In this document: in pieces, positions 9,016 through 18,553 of the stretch
How the letters are laid out: each line of letters opens with the position of its first letter
Numbering within the stretch: the stretch's first letter is position 1
Assembly: GCF_000633455.1 (NCBI RefSeq)
Contig: NZ_AYMG01000007.1
Location: 1 to 64,000, forward strand
Reading direction: 5' to 3'
Length of the DNA stretch: 64,000 nt
DNA from: Pedobacter jeongneungensis
Lineage (GTDB): Bacteria > Bacteroidota > Bacteroidia > Sphingobacteriales > Sphingobacteriaceae
Translations under genes and position numbers: made by a program
The notes under the pieces: generated by a model
Seen by the model: the letters and a program-made list of their open reading frames with translations, nothing else
The model's database searches: none
Told to the model about the DNA's origin: nothing

Positions 9016-11457
9016 ATGAAAAAAATATACTTCTTAATATTCCTGTGTTTCCTTTTTATTCAAAAAGGATTTACACAGCTGCCTGGTAAAAACGAAGCCA
9101 CCCAACAGATTTTATTACCAAATGGGTGGAAACTGAGTCCGGCGGGTCACTCCTTACAATTGGGCGATCTGCCTTTAAATATGCAGTTAAGCGCATCGGG
9201 CAAATACCTGGCCATTACCAATAACGGACAAAGTACCCAATCGCTTCAATTGCTTGATGCCAAAACCGAAAAAATCATCGATGAAAAAGTTTTGAGCAAA
9301 TCGTGGTATGGTATTGCTTTTAGTAAAGATGAAAAACACCTTTATGCCTCAGGTGGTAACGATAACTGGATTTTGGATTTTAACATCCAGAACAACAAAC
9401 TGGGCAAAAGCGATACCATTAAACTGGGGCCGATCTGGCCAAAAGGAAAAATCAGTCCGGCGGGGATTGTGGTCAATAAAAACAATAATAAATTATTTAC
9501 CGTAACTAAAGAAGATAGTAGTTTATACATTATCAACCCTGTTGAAAAGAAAATCCTAAAAAAAATACAATTACCTGCAATTGCGTATAGTTGTGTTTTA
9601 GCCGCAGATGAAAGTAAACTGTATGTTTCCCTCTGGGGCGGAAAATCGGTTGCAGTGATCAATCTCGCTGCTGAAAACATTGAAAGGCTCATCCCTGTAG
9701 GCGATCATCCAAACGAACTTTTACTCAATAAAAAAGGGAATACTTTGTTTGTGGCCAATGCAAATGATAATACCGTTTCGGTAATTAATACACTAAACAA
9801 TAAGGTGATTGAAACCATTGCCACTACGCTTTATGCCACGCAGTTAACGGGTTCTACCACCAATGGTTTGGCTTTGAGTGCCAATGAGAAAACCTTGTAC
9901 ATTGCCAATGCGGATAATAACTGTTTGGCTGTTTTTGATGTAAGCAAGCCCGGGGTAAGCCAGAGCCAGGGTTTTATTCCGGTAGGTTGGTACCCAACGA
10001 GTGTTAAGGTATTGGGTTCGAAAATTTTGGTTACCAATGGCAAAGGCAATACTTCTATGGCCAATCCACAGGGGCCACAACCAATTTCTAAGGTAGATAA
10101 CAGTGGTTACCAGATGGGAAGTACGGCTAATAGCAGGTTGCAATATATAGCAGGATTGTTTAAAGGGACATTATCTTTTATAGATGCGCCAAAACCAGAG
10201 CAATTAAAAATATACACTAAACAGGTTTATGCCAATACACCTTTTACTGATAAACGTACGGTTACTGCTGATGGTGAAGCCGGAAACCCTATTCCGCGCA
10301 AACAAGGAGAAAAATCACCTATGAAACATGTTTTTTATATCATCAAAGAAAACAGAACTTACGACCAGGTACTTGGCGATATTTCAAAAGGGAACGGCGA
10401 CTCTACTTTAACGCTATTTGGAAGAAAAATCACTCCTAACCAGCACGCTTTTGCCGAAAACTATGTGCTGCTCGATAATTTTTATGTGGATGCAGAAGTA
10501 AGTGCTGATGGGCACAATTGGAGTATGGCCGCTTATGCCACCGATGTAGTGGAAAAAACCTGGCCAACCAGTTATGGTGCACGCGGTGGCAGCACAACTT
10601 TCGAAGGGGGCCGGCCGGTTACCTATCCAAAAGGAGGTTTTATCTGGGATTACTGTCAGCGGGCAGGCGTAAGCTACCGCAGTTATGGTGAGTTTGGCGA
10701 TTATGGTAAAGCGAATATCAAATTGCTGCAGGGCCATATGTGTGCGGCTTCACCGGGTTTCGATATGGACATTAAAGATCAGGTGAGGGTAGATGCCTGG
10801 CAGCACGATTTCGATTCGCTACTGGTGGCCGGTGTTGTGCCTCAGTTTAGCACTTTAAGAATTTCGAACGACCATACCAGCGGGCAAAAAAAAGGAAAAT
10901 ATTCGCCGCAGGCTGCGGTTGCTGATAACGATTTAGCCGTAGGCCGCATTTTGGAACATTTATCACATAGTAAAATCTGGAAAGAGTCGGTTGTGTTTAT
11001 TCTGGAAGATGATGCACAAAATGGTCCTGACCATGTTGATGCACACCGTTCGCCAGCGTATGTGGTTGGTCCTTATGTAAAAAGGAATACCCCTGTTCAT
11101 ACCATGTATTCTACTTCAGGGTTTCTGAGAACGATGGAACTTATTTTGGGCCTGCCGCCCATGAGCCAGTATGATGCTGCTGCAATGCCTTTATACGAAT
11201 GTTTTACCGCTACGCCCGATTTTACACCTTATTCTGTGTTGCAGCCTCTTATCGATTTGGATACGCGGAATGTAGCAGTGAACGAGAGCAGTAAACGTTC
11301 TGAACTGTTCAACTTTGTTAAAGAAGATGCAGCTCCGGATTTAGATCTGAATGAGGTAGTCTGGAAGTCGGTTAAAGGCGAACAATCGGTAATGCCTGCG
11401 CCTAAGCGAAGCGCATTCGTAATTTTAGAAAAAAAGAAAAAGGATGATGATGATTAA
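9016..11457 (+). CDS. Secreted YncE-like beta-propeller fused to alkaline-phosphatase-superfamily phosphoesterase
   Basis: Bifunctional exported protein of 813 residues. A Sec signal peptide (KKIYFLIFLCFLFIQKGFTQ) is followed by a YncE-like propeller over about residues 40-400, with repeated blocks such as LYVSLWGGKSVAVINL, LFVANANDNTVSVINTL and LYIANADNNCLAVFDV. From about 435 there is a phosphoesterase domain (HVFYIIKENRTYDQVLGD, then DNFYVDAEVSADGHNW and a C-terminal DDAQNGPDHVDAHR) related to phosphatidylinositol-type phospholipase C and acid phosphatases. The fusion is a known Bacteroidota architecture. It ends with a basic/acidic tail (KKKKDDDD). A strong terminator follows at 11489. 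Confidence 0.87.
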   Translation: MKKIYFLIFLCFLFIQKGFTQLPGKNEATQQILLPNGWKLSPAGHSLQLGDLPLNMQLSASGKYLAITNNGQSTQSLQLLDAKTEKIIDEKVLSKSWYGIAFSKDEKHLYASGGNDNWILDFNIQNNKLGKSDTIKLGPIWPKGKISPAGIVVNKNNNKLFTVTKEDSSLYIINPVEKKILKKIQLPAIAYSCVLAADESKLYVSLWGGKSVAVINLAAENIERLIPVGDHPNELLLNKKGNTLFVANANDNTVSVINTLNNKVIETIATTLYATQLTGSTTNGLALSANEKTLYIANADNNCLAVFDVSKPGVSQSQGFIPVGWYPTSVKVLGSKILVTNGKGNTSMANPQGPQPISKVDNSGYQMGSTANSRLQYIAGLFKGTLSFIDAPKPEQLKIYTKQVYANTPFTDKRTVTADGEAGNPIPRKQGEKSPMKHVFYIIKENRTYDQVLGDISKGNGDSTLTLFGRKITPNQHAFAENYVLLDNFYVDAEVSADGHNWSMAAYATDVVEKTWPTSYGARGGSTTFEGGRPVTYPKGGFIWDYCQRAGVSYRSYGEFGDYGKANIKLLQGHMCAASPGFDMDIKDQVRVDAWQHDFDSLLVAGVVPQFSTLRISNDHTSGQKKGKYSPQAAVADNDLAVGRILEHLSHSKIWKESVVFILEDDAQNGPDHVDAHRSPAYVVGPYVKRNTPVHTMYSTSGFLRTMELILGLPPMSQYDAAAMPLYECFTATPDFTPYSVLQPLIDLDTRNVAVNESSKRSELFNFVKEDAAPDLDLNEVVWKSVKGEQSVMPAPKRSAFVILEKKKKDDDD

Positions 11458-11488
11458 TTGTCAATCATTTCCCACACTAACTATAAAC

Positions 11489-11530
11489 AACAAAGAGGCA
11501 ATTTTCGGTTAGAAAATTGCCTCTTTGTTT
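11489..11530 (+). terminator. Rho-independent terminator after the phosphoesterase operon
   Basis: An 18-bp perfect stem, with arms at 11489-11506 and 11512-11529 around a 5-nt GGTTA loop, ends in a T-rich tail. It lies 32 bp after the stop codon at 11457 and closes the 8157-11457 operon. Confidence 0.88.
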
Positions 11531-11589
11531 ATCATTATTAATCGGGCGGTATATTGCCGTTTTTTAGAAAAGCAATTCCTGTGCTTATT

Positions 11590-11866
11590 TTTATGTTAGT
11601 CCTGCTTTTTGCTTGTAGTCCCGATTAGAAAAAAATCGGGAGCTACCGCTGCATCCGATAGCTATCGGATCAGGTTTAAAATGGGTAATATCTTGCTACT
11701 ATTCAGGGCTGATCAGCATGATGCAGAGATATCGTATTTCAACATCCTGCAGCCCCGGATAGCATTACTTGCCGTGCCACCTAAACCTGATGGCAGCGGT
11801 CCCGATTTCATCGGAATTAAGCGAACAGCAGGACAGGATGAACAGAAATGCTACTGTATCTGATTT
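11590..11866. repeat. Intergenic repeat-like segment with nested palindromes
   Basis: About 280 bp between the phosphoesterase operon and msrA holds several dyads: CCCGATT/AATCGGG (11620-11640), a perfect 18-bp palindrome ATCCGATAGCTATCGGAT (11653-11670), and CCGAT/ATCGG near 11802-11814. An 84-codon plus-strand frame crosses it, but its composition is that of hairpins, not protein. The same CCGATAGCTATC word recurs at 59977. I regard this as a dispersed non-coding element; copy number elsewhere in the genome is not visible here. Confidence 0.55.
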
Positions 11867-11918
11867 CCAGAAAATGAAAATGATTCTCCTGATTTTTACG
11901 CAGTAATAACGATTTTAC

Positions 11919-12407
11919 TTACAATTTCCAGTCTGGTCTTTCGAAATGGCAGGTATAACCGTAAGGGTTTTTCTGTAAATAATCCTGGTGTTCTTCTTCG
12001 GCGTTCCAGAAATCAGTTTCAGGAACTACCTCTGTAACAATTTTTCCGGGCCATTTGCCTGATTCATCTAACTCTGTAATTAATGAGTTTGCCGTTTCTT
12101 TTTGTTCTTCGCTATTGTAAAAAATGGCAGAACGGTAAGAGGTGCCGATATCATTTCCCTGTCTGTTGCGGGTGCTTGGATCGTGGATCTGGAAAAAATA
12201 TTCAAGTAATTTACGGTATGATAAAATAGTGGGGTCAAAAACAACTTCTATGCCTTCAGCATGTGTACCATGGTTCCGGTAGGTTGCATGAGGTACATCA
12301 CCACCAGTATATCCCACAACAGTAGAGATTACTCCAGGGTAATGACGGAGCAACTCTTCTACTCCCCAAAAACAACCGCCTGCAAGAATGGCTTTTTCAG
12401 TATTCAT
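11919..12407 (-). CDS. msrA: Peptide-methionine (S)-S-oxide reductase MsrA
   Basis: Repairs oxidised methionine (S-sulfoxide) in proteins and free amino acid, using thioredoxin as electron donor. The 162-residue protein is full length. The catalytic motif GGCFWG is at the N-terminus (Cys 12), followed by [44 protein letters not shown] and EEEHQDYLQ, all family signatures. It has no signal peptide, so it is cytoplasmic, and no MsrB fusion. The gene stands alone between two repeat-rich spacers. Confidence 0.95.
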   Translation of the reverse strand: MNTEKAILAGGCFWGVEELLRHYPGVISTVVGYTGGDVPHATYRNHGTHAEGIEVVFDPTILSYRKLLEYFFQIHDPSTRNRQGNDIGTSYRSAIFYNSEEQKETANSLITELDESGKWPGKIVTEVVPETDFWNAEEEHQDYLQKNPYGYTCHFERPDWKL

Positions 12408-12539
12408 ATATCTTTCCTTTTTTTGATTAATAAAGATACGGCGAAGATGTGTAAAAGGAAAGTAAAGAAGGATGCTGTTTAGTTGTATAAGTTAAGCAAA
12501 ATAAATACATAGCTGATATTTGGATCGCAAGGCCTGTGC

Positions 12540-12890
12540 TAAACAAGAATTTTCTTCCCGTTTTTCGCTTTACGCTTTCCCGAAAGTTCGGGATACCTCG
12601 TTGCTGTCCCGAAACTTCGGGATAACGCTTCAACCGGGGCTAGGTGGCCACAGCAGCATTACATTTGTAGGGTTGTAAGGTGCACAAACTTTTGTCCTTA
12701 AAATCCGATAAGAGCGAACACCGATCCTTTATTTGAATTAGCGAATGGCGGTACTAATAACGGCCAAGAACCACAGGTCGCTCATTTCATAATTTTAACA
12801 AATGTTCTATTTCGATCGGTGAGACACCGACCGATAGATTGAATTTAGATATTCCCTGAGTTATGGCGTCATTGTGAAATTGTTTTATTG
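12540..12890. repeat. Repeat-rich intergenic segment upstream of msrA
   Basis: The 509-bp gap between msrA and the gene at 12917 carries two near-identical hairpins, CCCGAAAGTTCGGG (12579-12592) and CCCGAAACTTCGGG (12608-12621). An AGCCCCGGTTGAAGCG-like word lies on the minus strand (12629-12644), and a CGGTG/CACCG hairpin at 12817-12829. I recall similar AGCCCCGGTTGAAGCG elements scattered through Sphingobacteriaceae and Flavobacteriaceae genomes. A 68-codon minus frame through it looks spurious. No gene seen. Confidence 0.55.
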
Positions 12891-12916
12891 TTGGGATGAT
12901 CGCCACACGCATGGCG

Positions 12917-13288
12917 CTAGCCGCCAAACTCAAATTTTCCCAACGGATTATTTTCGGAATAAATGGCTGCCATTCGGTTACTAATATTTGCGATTTCTGC
13001 TGTAGAAAATTTTAACGCTTTAGCATAACAAGGAATTTCGGTCCTACAGTTTTTTAAGGATTCATTTACCTGTCTTGTTTTTGATTTCAACATATTTTGT
13101 AATGCCGTATCGGGTGCAAGCATTTTACGCAACTCGGGCAGCTGCTGAAATAGGGTAAGCAGGTAATAATTTTTGTATTGTACCTCATTTCTGGTCTTGA
13201 TTAACTGGTAAGACTGACAAGGTAAATTCTGTGCAGATATGCCTTTACAACACAGGCAGAGTAAAAGGCAATAATAAAGGGGTTTCAT
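12917..13288 (-). CDS. Hypothetical secreted protein, possibly truncated
   Basis: A 123-residue protein with a Sec signal peptide (PLYYCLLLCLCCKGISAQ), then a mostly helical polar region with three cysteines in the mature part (NLPCQSY, KNCRTEIPCYA). No catalytic motif is visible. It stops at the border of a repeat-rich spacer (12540-12890). Because the mature part looks like an N-terminal helical domain, the gene could be the front part of a longer protein cut off by repeat insertion; that is only a suspicion. Function unknown. Confidence 0.6.
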   Translation of the reverse strand: MKPLYYCLLLCLCCKGISAQNLPCQSYQLIKTRNEVQYKNYYLLTLFQQLPELRKMLAPDTALQNMLKSKTRQVNESLKNCRTEIPCYAKALKFSTAEIANISNRMAAIYSENNPLGKFEFGG

Positions 13289-13472
13289 TGAAAAATTTTA
13301 GCAGCAAATTTTAAGTTCAACCGTTAAAGAAACATTAACAGGTTGTTATGTTTTAAAAGTTATTAAATCGATTTAGCTTATATATAAAATTGGTTAATGT
13401 TAATTTAAAGTATCTGCAATTATTAGTATATAGAGTTAACATTATGGATACATAGTGTTAAAAGTACACTTA

Positions 13473-13480
13473 TACTTTTG
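13473..13480 (+). promoter_or_regulatory. Candidate -7 promoter element for the first susC/susD pair
   Basis: TACTTTTG matches TAnnTTTG exactly, 133 bp before the susC start. The 325-bp gap 13289-13613 has no gene and is A/T-rich upstream of this element. The implied leader of about 125 nt is long enough to hold regulatory structure, but I see no strong hairpin in it. Confidence 0.45.
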
Positions 13481-13613
13481 TCGCCGTAGAGCGCTCCATA
13501 AATTAACCTGTTAACCTTAAAAAAGGATAAGCCTATGTAAATGTGAAATCTACGTTTCTACTTAAAAAAACAAATCCCAATTATATTTCAAAACCATTAC
13601 TAAGAACAAAAAG

Positions 13614-16600
13614 ATGACATCATTTTTTTTAGCCACAGGTATAAAAAATACCTGCAGGAAATTGCTTTTGCCTTTAGGGTTACTGGTCATCTGTAATTCA
13701 GAAGCAATAGCAATAAACCACGGTGTGTTTACTCCGGGGTCGCACCATAAAGCATTTGCTTCGGTAAGTGGAACGGTTACCGACCAAAATAACCAACCTT
13801 TACCGGGTGTAAGTGTATTTGACAAAAAGACCAAAAAAACAACGGTTACCGATATAAATGGTAAATATTCGATCAGTGTTGATGAAGGCACTGTTCTGGT
13901 ATTTTCGTACATCGGTTACGATAACCAGGAAGTGGTGGTTAATGGCCGCCAAAATATCAATATCATTTTAAAAGAAAGCAGCAATACTTTAAATGAGGTG
14001 GTGGCTATTGGTTACCAGAAAATCAGGAAATCTGATGTAACGGGTGCCATCAGCAGCGTTAAGGCCAGTGAAATGAATTTAAGCTCGCCAACGGTTGGCC
14101 AGGCTTTGGTTGGTAAGGTTGCGGGTGTGCAGGTTTCGCAAACTACAGGTGCGCCTTATGCAAGTACAAAAATACGTGTTAGGGGTGTAGGCTCGATTAA
14201 TGCCAGTTCCGACCCTCTTTATGTAATTGATGGCTATCCTTCAGGAAACAACGTCTTTATCAATCCTGAGGACATAGAAACCATCGACATTTTAAAAGAT
14301 GCGGCTTCAGCGGCCATTTATGGGTCAAGGGCATCGGGTGGTGTGGTAATGATTACTACCAAAAAAGGTAAAGACGGAAAAGGACGTTTTGAATATGATG
14401 TTCAGGCGGGTATGACACAACTGGCCAAAAAAGTAAAATTATTAGATGCGGGACAGTTTATTCAGTTGATGATTGACGGACGTAATAATGCTTATAAAGA
14501 TTTAGTGGTTAACGGCGGCAAAATAACCTGGAACGACTCCATGTTTTCGGATAATAATGCTACCCGTACAAAAAATGTAGGTAATGGTTCATCGGTAAGT
14601 ATTCCGACCGATATTTACAATTTTGCCACACAAACAGCTATTGCTCCTGCAAATAATACCGATTGGCAGGATGTACTGTACAGAAATGCATTTTTTCAAC
14701 GCCACAACCTTTCATTCTCTGGCGGAAATAAAGATATTAAATACTTTGTAAGCGGCGGGTATCAGGATCAGGACGGTATTGTAACCAATACAGCCATGAG
14801 ATCTTTAAACTTCCGTACAAATATTGAAGGACAGGTGAGCAAACGTTTAAAAGTGGGTGCAAATATTGCTTTAACGCAAACCAATAATAAAGAAGTTGGC
14901 GAAGGCCGTTTCAGTCCGATGATGTCGGCACTGCTTTATTTGCCTTATCTCCCTGCTTATGATGCCAATGGCAATCCGGCTAAATATGGCATGTCTGCAT
15001 TGGCTAACGAGTTTGGTTACCAGGGATTGGAAAATCCATTGGCTACCGTAACCGAAATGAAAATTAACCGTTTGGGTAACCGCAACAACTACAATGCTTA
15101 TGCTACCTATGATATTTTAGATGGTTTAACATTTAAGGCTAATCTGGGGGCGCAAAACTATAGTGAAAAATACGATTATTACCGTCCTGGTAGTTTAAGT
15201 AACGGTGGTGGTAACGCGCCATATTCGGCTTCATCATTGGCTGCGGCAAATGCAGTGGCACAGAACTATACAACAGTTGATAAGCTTGCCGAATTTACCT
15301 TAAATTATAATAAAAAAATTGGCAAACACAGCCTGGATGTATTGGGTGGATATTCTGCACAGCAAACCAATACCGATCTGGTAAGGGTAACAGCAACCGG
15401 ATTTACCAGCGACAGGATTGGTGAAATATCTGATAAAGGCGCATTAAATACCGATTTTGTATTAAACTCAGCAGTTAAAACAGTTACTACGCTTCTTTCT
15501 TATTTTGGCCGTTTAAGCTATAATTACGATGGAAAATATTTCTTAACCGGATCGTTCCGAACCGATGGATCGTCGAGGTTTGGCCCTAAAAACAAATGGG
15601 GCGTTTTCCCATCCGTTGCTGCAGGCTGGAATTTATCGCAGGAAGACTGGTATAACGAATTTTTAGGAAAAGGTTCTGCTGTTAAATTAAGGGCAAGCTG
15701 GGGACTAAGCGGAAATAACAACATTGGCGATTACAACCATACCCAAACCATGAGCACACCTGGTGGAACTATTTTTGGTCCGGGCAACTCTATCTCCACT
15801 GCAGTTTGGGCAGGTAACATCAAAGACCAGAGCCTGGGATGGGAATCTACTTCACAATATAATCTTGGTACTGATTTAAGTTTCTTTAACGGACGTTTAT
15901 CGGTAATTGCCAATTATTACTACAGTTTATCGTACAATTTATTGTTTAATCAGCCAATTTCGGCCATTTCAGGTACTTCTACCATCTTAACTAACTTAAA
16001 AAACAGTAAAGTAAGAAATACAGGTTTCGATTTACAATTGGATGGCCGCATTATCAACACTAATGATTTCACTTTAGGCTTGAGCGGTAACATTGCCTTA
16101 AACAAAAATAAAGTACTCGATCTGGGTGGTAACAGTACCATTTACAGTTTTGGTGCAGAAAGGCAGTACATTACGCACGTTACTCAGGAAGGACAGCCTA
16201 TCGGTATGTTTTACGGGTTTAAAGTTTTGGGCAGGGTAACACCAGAGCTGGTGGGTAAAGTAGCCCCTTCGGCAGCACAATCGAACAGTCAGAAAGTGGG
16301 TGATCTTTATTTCGAAGATACCAATGGTGATGGAATTGTAAACGATGCAGACAAAAAAATCATCGGAAGCCCGTATCCTGATTTTACCTATGGTTTCGCA
16401 GTAAATGCAAGTTATAAGGCTTTCGATATCAGGGCTTCTTTTAACGGATCATATGGAAATCAGGTATTAGACGGACAAGATTACTACCTGTACAATTTTG
16501 AGGGATCGGGTAACCAGTACGTAGAAGTAGCCGACCGATATAGAAACGAGGCCAACCCGGGTAGTGGTTTAAATTACCGTGCATCTCGAGCAGGTACACA

Positions 16601-16886
16601 AAGCAACAGTACACGTTTATCGTCATTCTATCTTCAGGATGGTTCTTATTTAAGGTGTACCAATATCACTTTGGGCTATAACTTCCCTAAAACCTTAGCT
16701 AAGCACCTGCATGTAGAAAATATCAGGGTTTTTGGTAGCGTAGACAATGCATTTACGATTACCGATTATAAAGGATATAACCCGGAGGTTGATTACAACG
16801 GTGGTGCAAACTTAACCCCTGGTGTTGATTATGGCAATTATCCATTGGCCAGAGCGTACAATTTAGGTGTTAAATTAACTTTTTAA
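13614..16886 (+). CDS. SusC/RagA-family TonB-dependent outer-membrane receptor (locus 1)
   Basis: Outer-membrane importer that works with the SusD partner at 16919 and TonB. The 1090-residue protein has an N-terminal signal segment (LLLPLGLLVICNSEAIA). A carboxypeptidase-like regulatory domain follows (SGTVTDQNNQPLPGVSV ... YIGYDNQEVVV, about 45-120), then a TonB plug (NEVVAIGYQKIRKSDVTGA onward, with the RGVGSINASSDPLYVIDGYP and ILKDAASAAIYGSRASGGV blocks), and a beta-barrel ending in the aromatic YNLGVKLTF. There is no STN domain, so it is not obviously tied to an ECF/FecR system. No degradative enzyme is next to it, so the substrate is unknown. Confidence 0.93.
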   Translation: MTSFFLATGIKNTCRKLLLPLGLLVICNSEAIAINHGVFTPGSHHKAFASVSGTVTDQNNQPLPGVSVFDKKTKKTTVTDINGKYSISVDEGTVLVFSYIGYDNQEVVVNGRQNINIILKESSNTLNEVVAIGYQKIRKSDVTGAISSVKASEMNLSSPTVGQALVGKVAGVQVSQTTGAPYASTKIRVRGVGSINASSDPLYVIDGYPSGNNVFINPEDIETIDILKDAASAAIYGSRASGGVVMITTKKGKDGKGRFEYDVQAGMTQLAKKVKLLDAGQFIQLMIDGRNNAYKDLVVNGGKITWNDSMFSDNNATRTKNVGNGSSVSIPTDIYNFATQTAIAPANNTDWQDVLYRNAFFQRHNLSFSGGNKDIKYFVSGGYQDQDGIVTNTAMRSLNFRTNIEGQVSKRLKVGANIALTQTNNKEVGEGRFSPMMSALLYLPYLPAYDANGNPAKYGMSALANEFGYQGLENPLATVTEMKINRLGNRNNYNAYATYDILDGLTFKANLGAQNYSEKYDYYRPGSLSNGGGNAPYSASSLAAANAVAQNYTTVDKLAEFTLNYNKKIGKHSLDVLGGYSAQQTNTDLVRVTATGFTSDRIGEISDKGALNTDFVLNSAVKTVTTLLSYFGRLSYNYDGKYFLTGSFRTDGSSRFGPKNKWGVFPSVAAGWNLSQEDWYNEFLGKGSAVKLRASWGLSGNNNIGDYNHTQTMSTPGGTIFGPGNSISTAVWAGNIKDQSLGWESTSQYNLGTDLSFFNGRLSVIANYYYSLSYNLLFNQPISAISGTSTILTNLKNSKVRNTGFDLQLDGRIINTNDFTLGLSGNIALNKNKVLDLGGNSTIYSFGAERQYITHVTQEGQPIGMFYGFKVLGRVTPELVGKVAPSAAQSNSQKVGDLYFEDTNGDGIVNDADKKIIGSPYPDFTYGFAVNASYKAFDIRASFNGSYGNQVLDGQDYYLYNFEGSGNQYVEVADRYRNEANPGSGLNYRASRAGTQSNSTRLSSFYLQDGSYLRCTNITLGYNFPKTLAKHLHVENIRVFGSVDNAFTITDYKGYNPEVDYNGGANLTPGVDYGNYPLARAYNLGVKLTF

Positions 16887-16918
16887 TCCACCTTAAATCA
16901 TCATTAAAATATATCAAA

Positions 16919-18442
16919 ATGAGAAAAAATATATTCATAGTTTTTGTAGGCCTGATTTCACTGTCGGCCTGTAAAAAAGATTTTCTTGATCAAAAAAGTC
17001 CCAATGCAGTAACTGTTGATCAGTTTTTTGCTTCACCTAACGATGTACAGCTTGCCGTTAACGGTATTTACCAATCGCTAAGGAGTGGGAGTAATATTGG
17101 CGAAGGCAGTGGCCTGTATACCGATCAGCGTTCGGATGATACAGGTACCAACGATAACCAGTCGAATGCCGGAGAGCCTTTCCAGTTTGGGAATTTTAGC
17201 ATTCTGCCGAGTAACAGTTATTTAAAAGGCCATTGGGGAAGTTTGTACCAAACCATTAGCAGGTGTAATGTAGTTACTTCTAATATTGATAAAGTAAGTT
17301 TCCCAAGCCAGGATGTAAAAGGGCAATATTTGGCCGAAGCCAAATTTATCAGGGCTTTAATGTACTTTCATTTGGTTAGGAAATGGGGCGATGTGCCTTT
17401 GGTAACCAAACAGTTAACCAGTAGCGAAGAAGTATTGGCTAATACGTCACGCCAACCGCAGGCAACAGTCTATGCCCAGATTGTTGCTGATTTGAAAGAT
17501 GCCTTAAGCAGCACATTGCCTAACCTTCAAACAGGAGCGGGTTTGGGCCGGGTATCAAAAGCTGCTATAAACGGCTTATTAGGACAGGTGTATTTAACCA
17601 TGGCCACTACTTTCGAAAATGGAAAAGCAGATAACCTTGGCAATGCGAATACGTATTTAATGGCAGCTTACAACATGAAAAATTTTGGTACATTGGCGAG
17701 CATACCTTATGCCGATGTGTTCGATGTGGCAAAGAAAAGCAGCAATCCGGAAGTTATATTTGAAATTGTAAACTATCAGGGCAATATAAACTATGCATCG
17801 AGCATTGCGGCTGATAACCAACCTTTTGGCGAAACCATTAACTCAAAAAAAGCACCTACTGGCGTTGTAGGCAATGTAACGCCCGATTTGGTACTGGATT
17901 ATGAAACCGGCGACCCAAGAAAAGATTTTTCCATTAAATATGCAGCCGATAACAGGGTGTTGGACTGGTTTGTAACCAAATACCGCGATGCAAGTGATGC
18001 TGCCGGAGTTAATGGTTATGGTGGCAATAACTGCCCGCTGATGCGTTATGCCGATATTATTTTAATGCTTGCTGAAGTAAATATGCTGCAGGGCAATGAT
18101 GGGGTGGCGATTCAGTATTTAGATATGGTGAGGGCGAGGGCCGGTGTACCTTTGTATGCTGTTGCACGTACAGATGCCAATTACAATACAAAATACCCAA
18201 CACTTAAACTGGCTATTTTGCACGAACGTAGGGTAGAACTTGCCTTTGAGCACCAAAGATGGTTCGATTTGTTGCGTTTTTTTACTACCGATGAGCTTGT
18301 AGCCTATTTCCGCACTAAATCTCAATCTAATTTTGGTAACGCAAAGTTGAGCAATTTTACCACTAAAGACAGGTATTTTCCAATTCCTTTTGATGAAGTA
18401 AAATTAGATCCGGTTAAAATGTACCAGAATCCGGGGTATTAA
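16919..18442 (+). CDS. SusD/RagB-family nutrient-binding lipoprotein (locus 1)
   Basis: Surface glycan- or nutrient-binding partner of the SusC at 13614. The 507-residue protein has a lipoprotein signal ending LSAC (Cys 18) followed by KKDFLDQKSP, the usual SusD beginning. TPR-like helices include the AKFIRALMYFHLVRKWGDVPLV block near 140, and the C-terminal LHERRVELAFEHQRWFDLLRF and MYQNPGY ending are diagnostic. It starts 32 bp after susC and is closed by a terminator. The pair has no adjacent regulator of known type. Confidence 0.92.
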   Translation: MRKNIFIVFVGLISLSACKKDFLDQKSPNAVTVDQFFASPNDVQLAVNGIYQSLRSGSNIGEGSGLYTDQRSDDTGTNDNQSNAGEPFQFGNFSILPSNSYLKGHWGSLYQTISRCNVVTSNIDKVSFPSQDVKGQYLAEAKFIRALMYFHLVRKWGDVPLVTKQLTSSEEVLANTSRQPQATVYAQIVADLKDALSSTLPNLQTGAGLGRVSKAAINGLLGQVYLTMATTFENGKADNLGNANTYLMAAYNMKNFGTLASIPYADVFDVAKKSSNPEVIFEIVNYQGNINYASSIAADNQPFGETINSKKAPTGVVGNVTPDLVLDYETGDPRKDFSIKYAADNRVLDWFVTKYRDASDAAGVNGYGGNNCPLMRYADIILMLAEVNMLQGNDGVAIQYLDMVRARAGVPLYAVARTDANYNTKYPTLKLAILHERRVELAFEHQRWFDLLRFFTTDELVAYFRTKSQSNFGNAKLSNFTTKDRYFPIPFDEVKLDPVKMYQNPGY

Positions 18443-18448
18443 TAATTT

Positions 18449-18486
18449 AAAGAAGCCAGTTTTTCAAAACCTGGCTTCTTTTTTAT
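18449..18486 (+). terminator. Rho-independent terminator after susD (locus 1)
   Basis: AGAAGCCAG (18451-18459) pairs with CTGGCTTCT (18471-18479) and is followed by a T-run to 18484. It lies just after the SusD stop codon. Confidence 0.8.
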
Positions 18487-18553
18487 AAAAGTAATTTTCA
18501 ATTGGCAGTTTGCGATTAACAATTAACCAGTTTCAACAATTAACCCAAATTCA

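Noticed and set aside
11609..11863. 84-codon plus-strand frame between the phosphoesterase gene and msrA
   Set aside because: It runs through several palindromes (for example 11653-11670) and has repeat-like rather than protein-like composition.
12427..12633. 68-codon minus-strand frame upstream of msrA
   Set aside because: It reads through the CCCGAA/TTCGGG hairpin repeats; no protein features.
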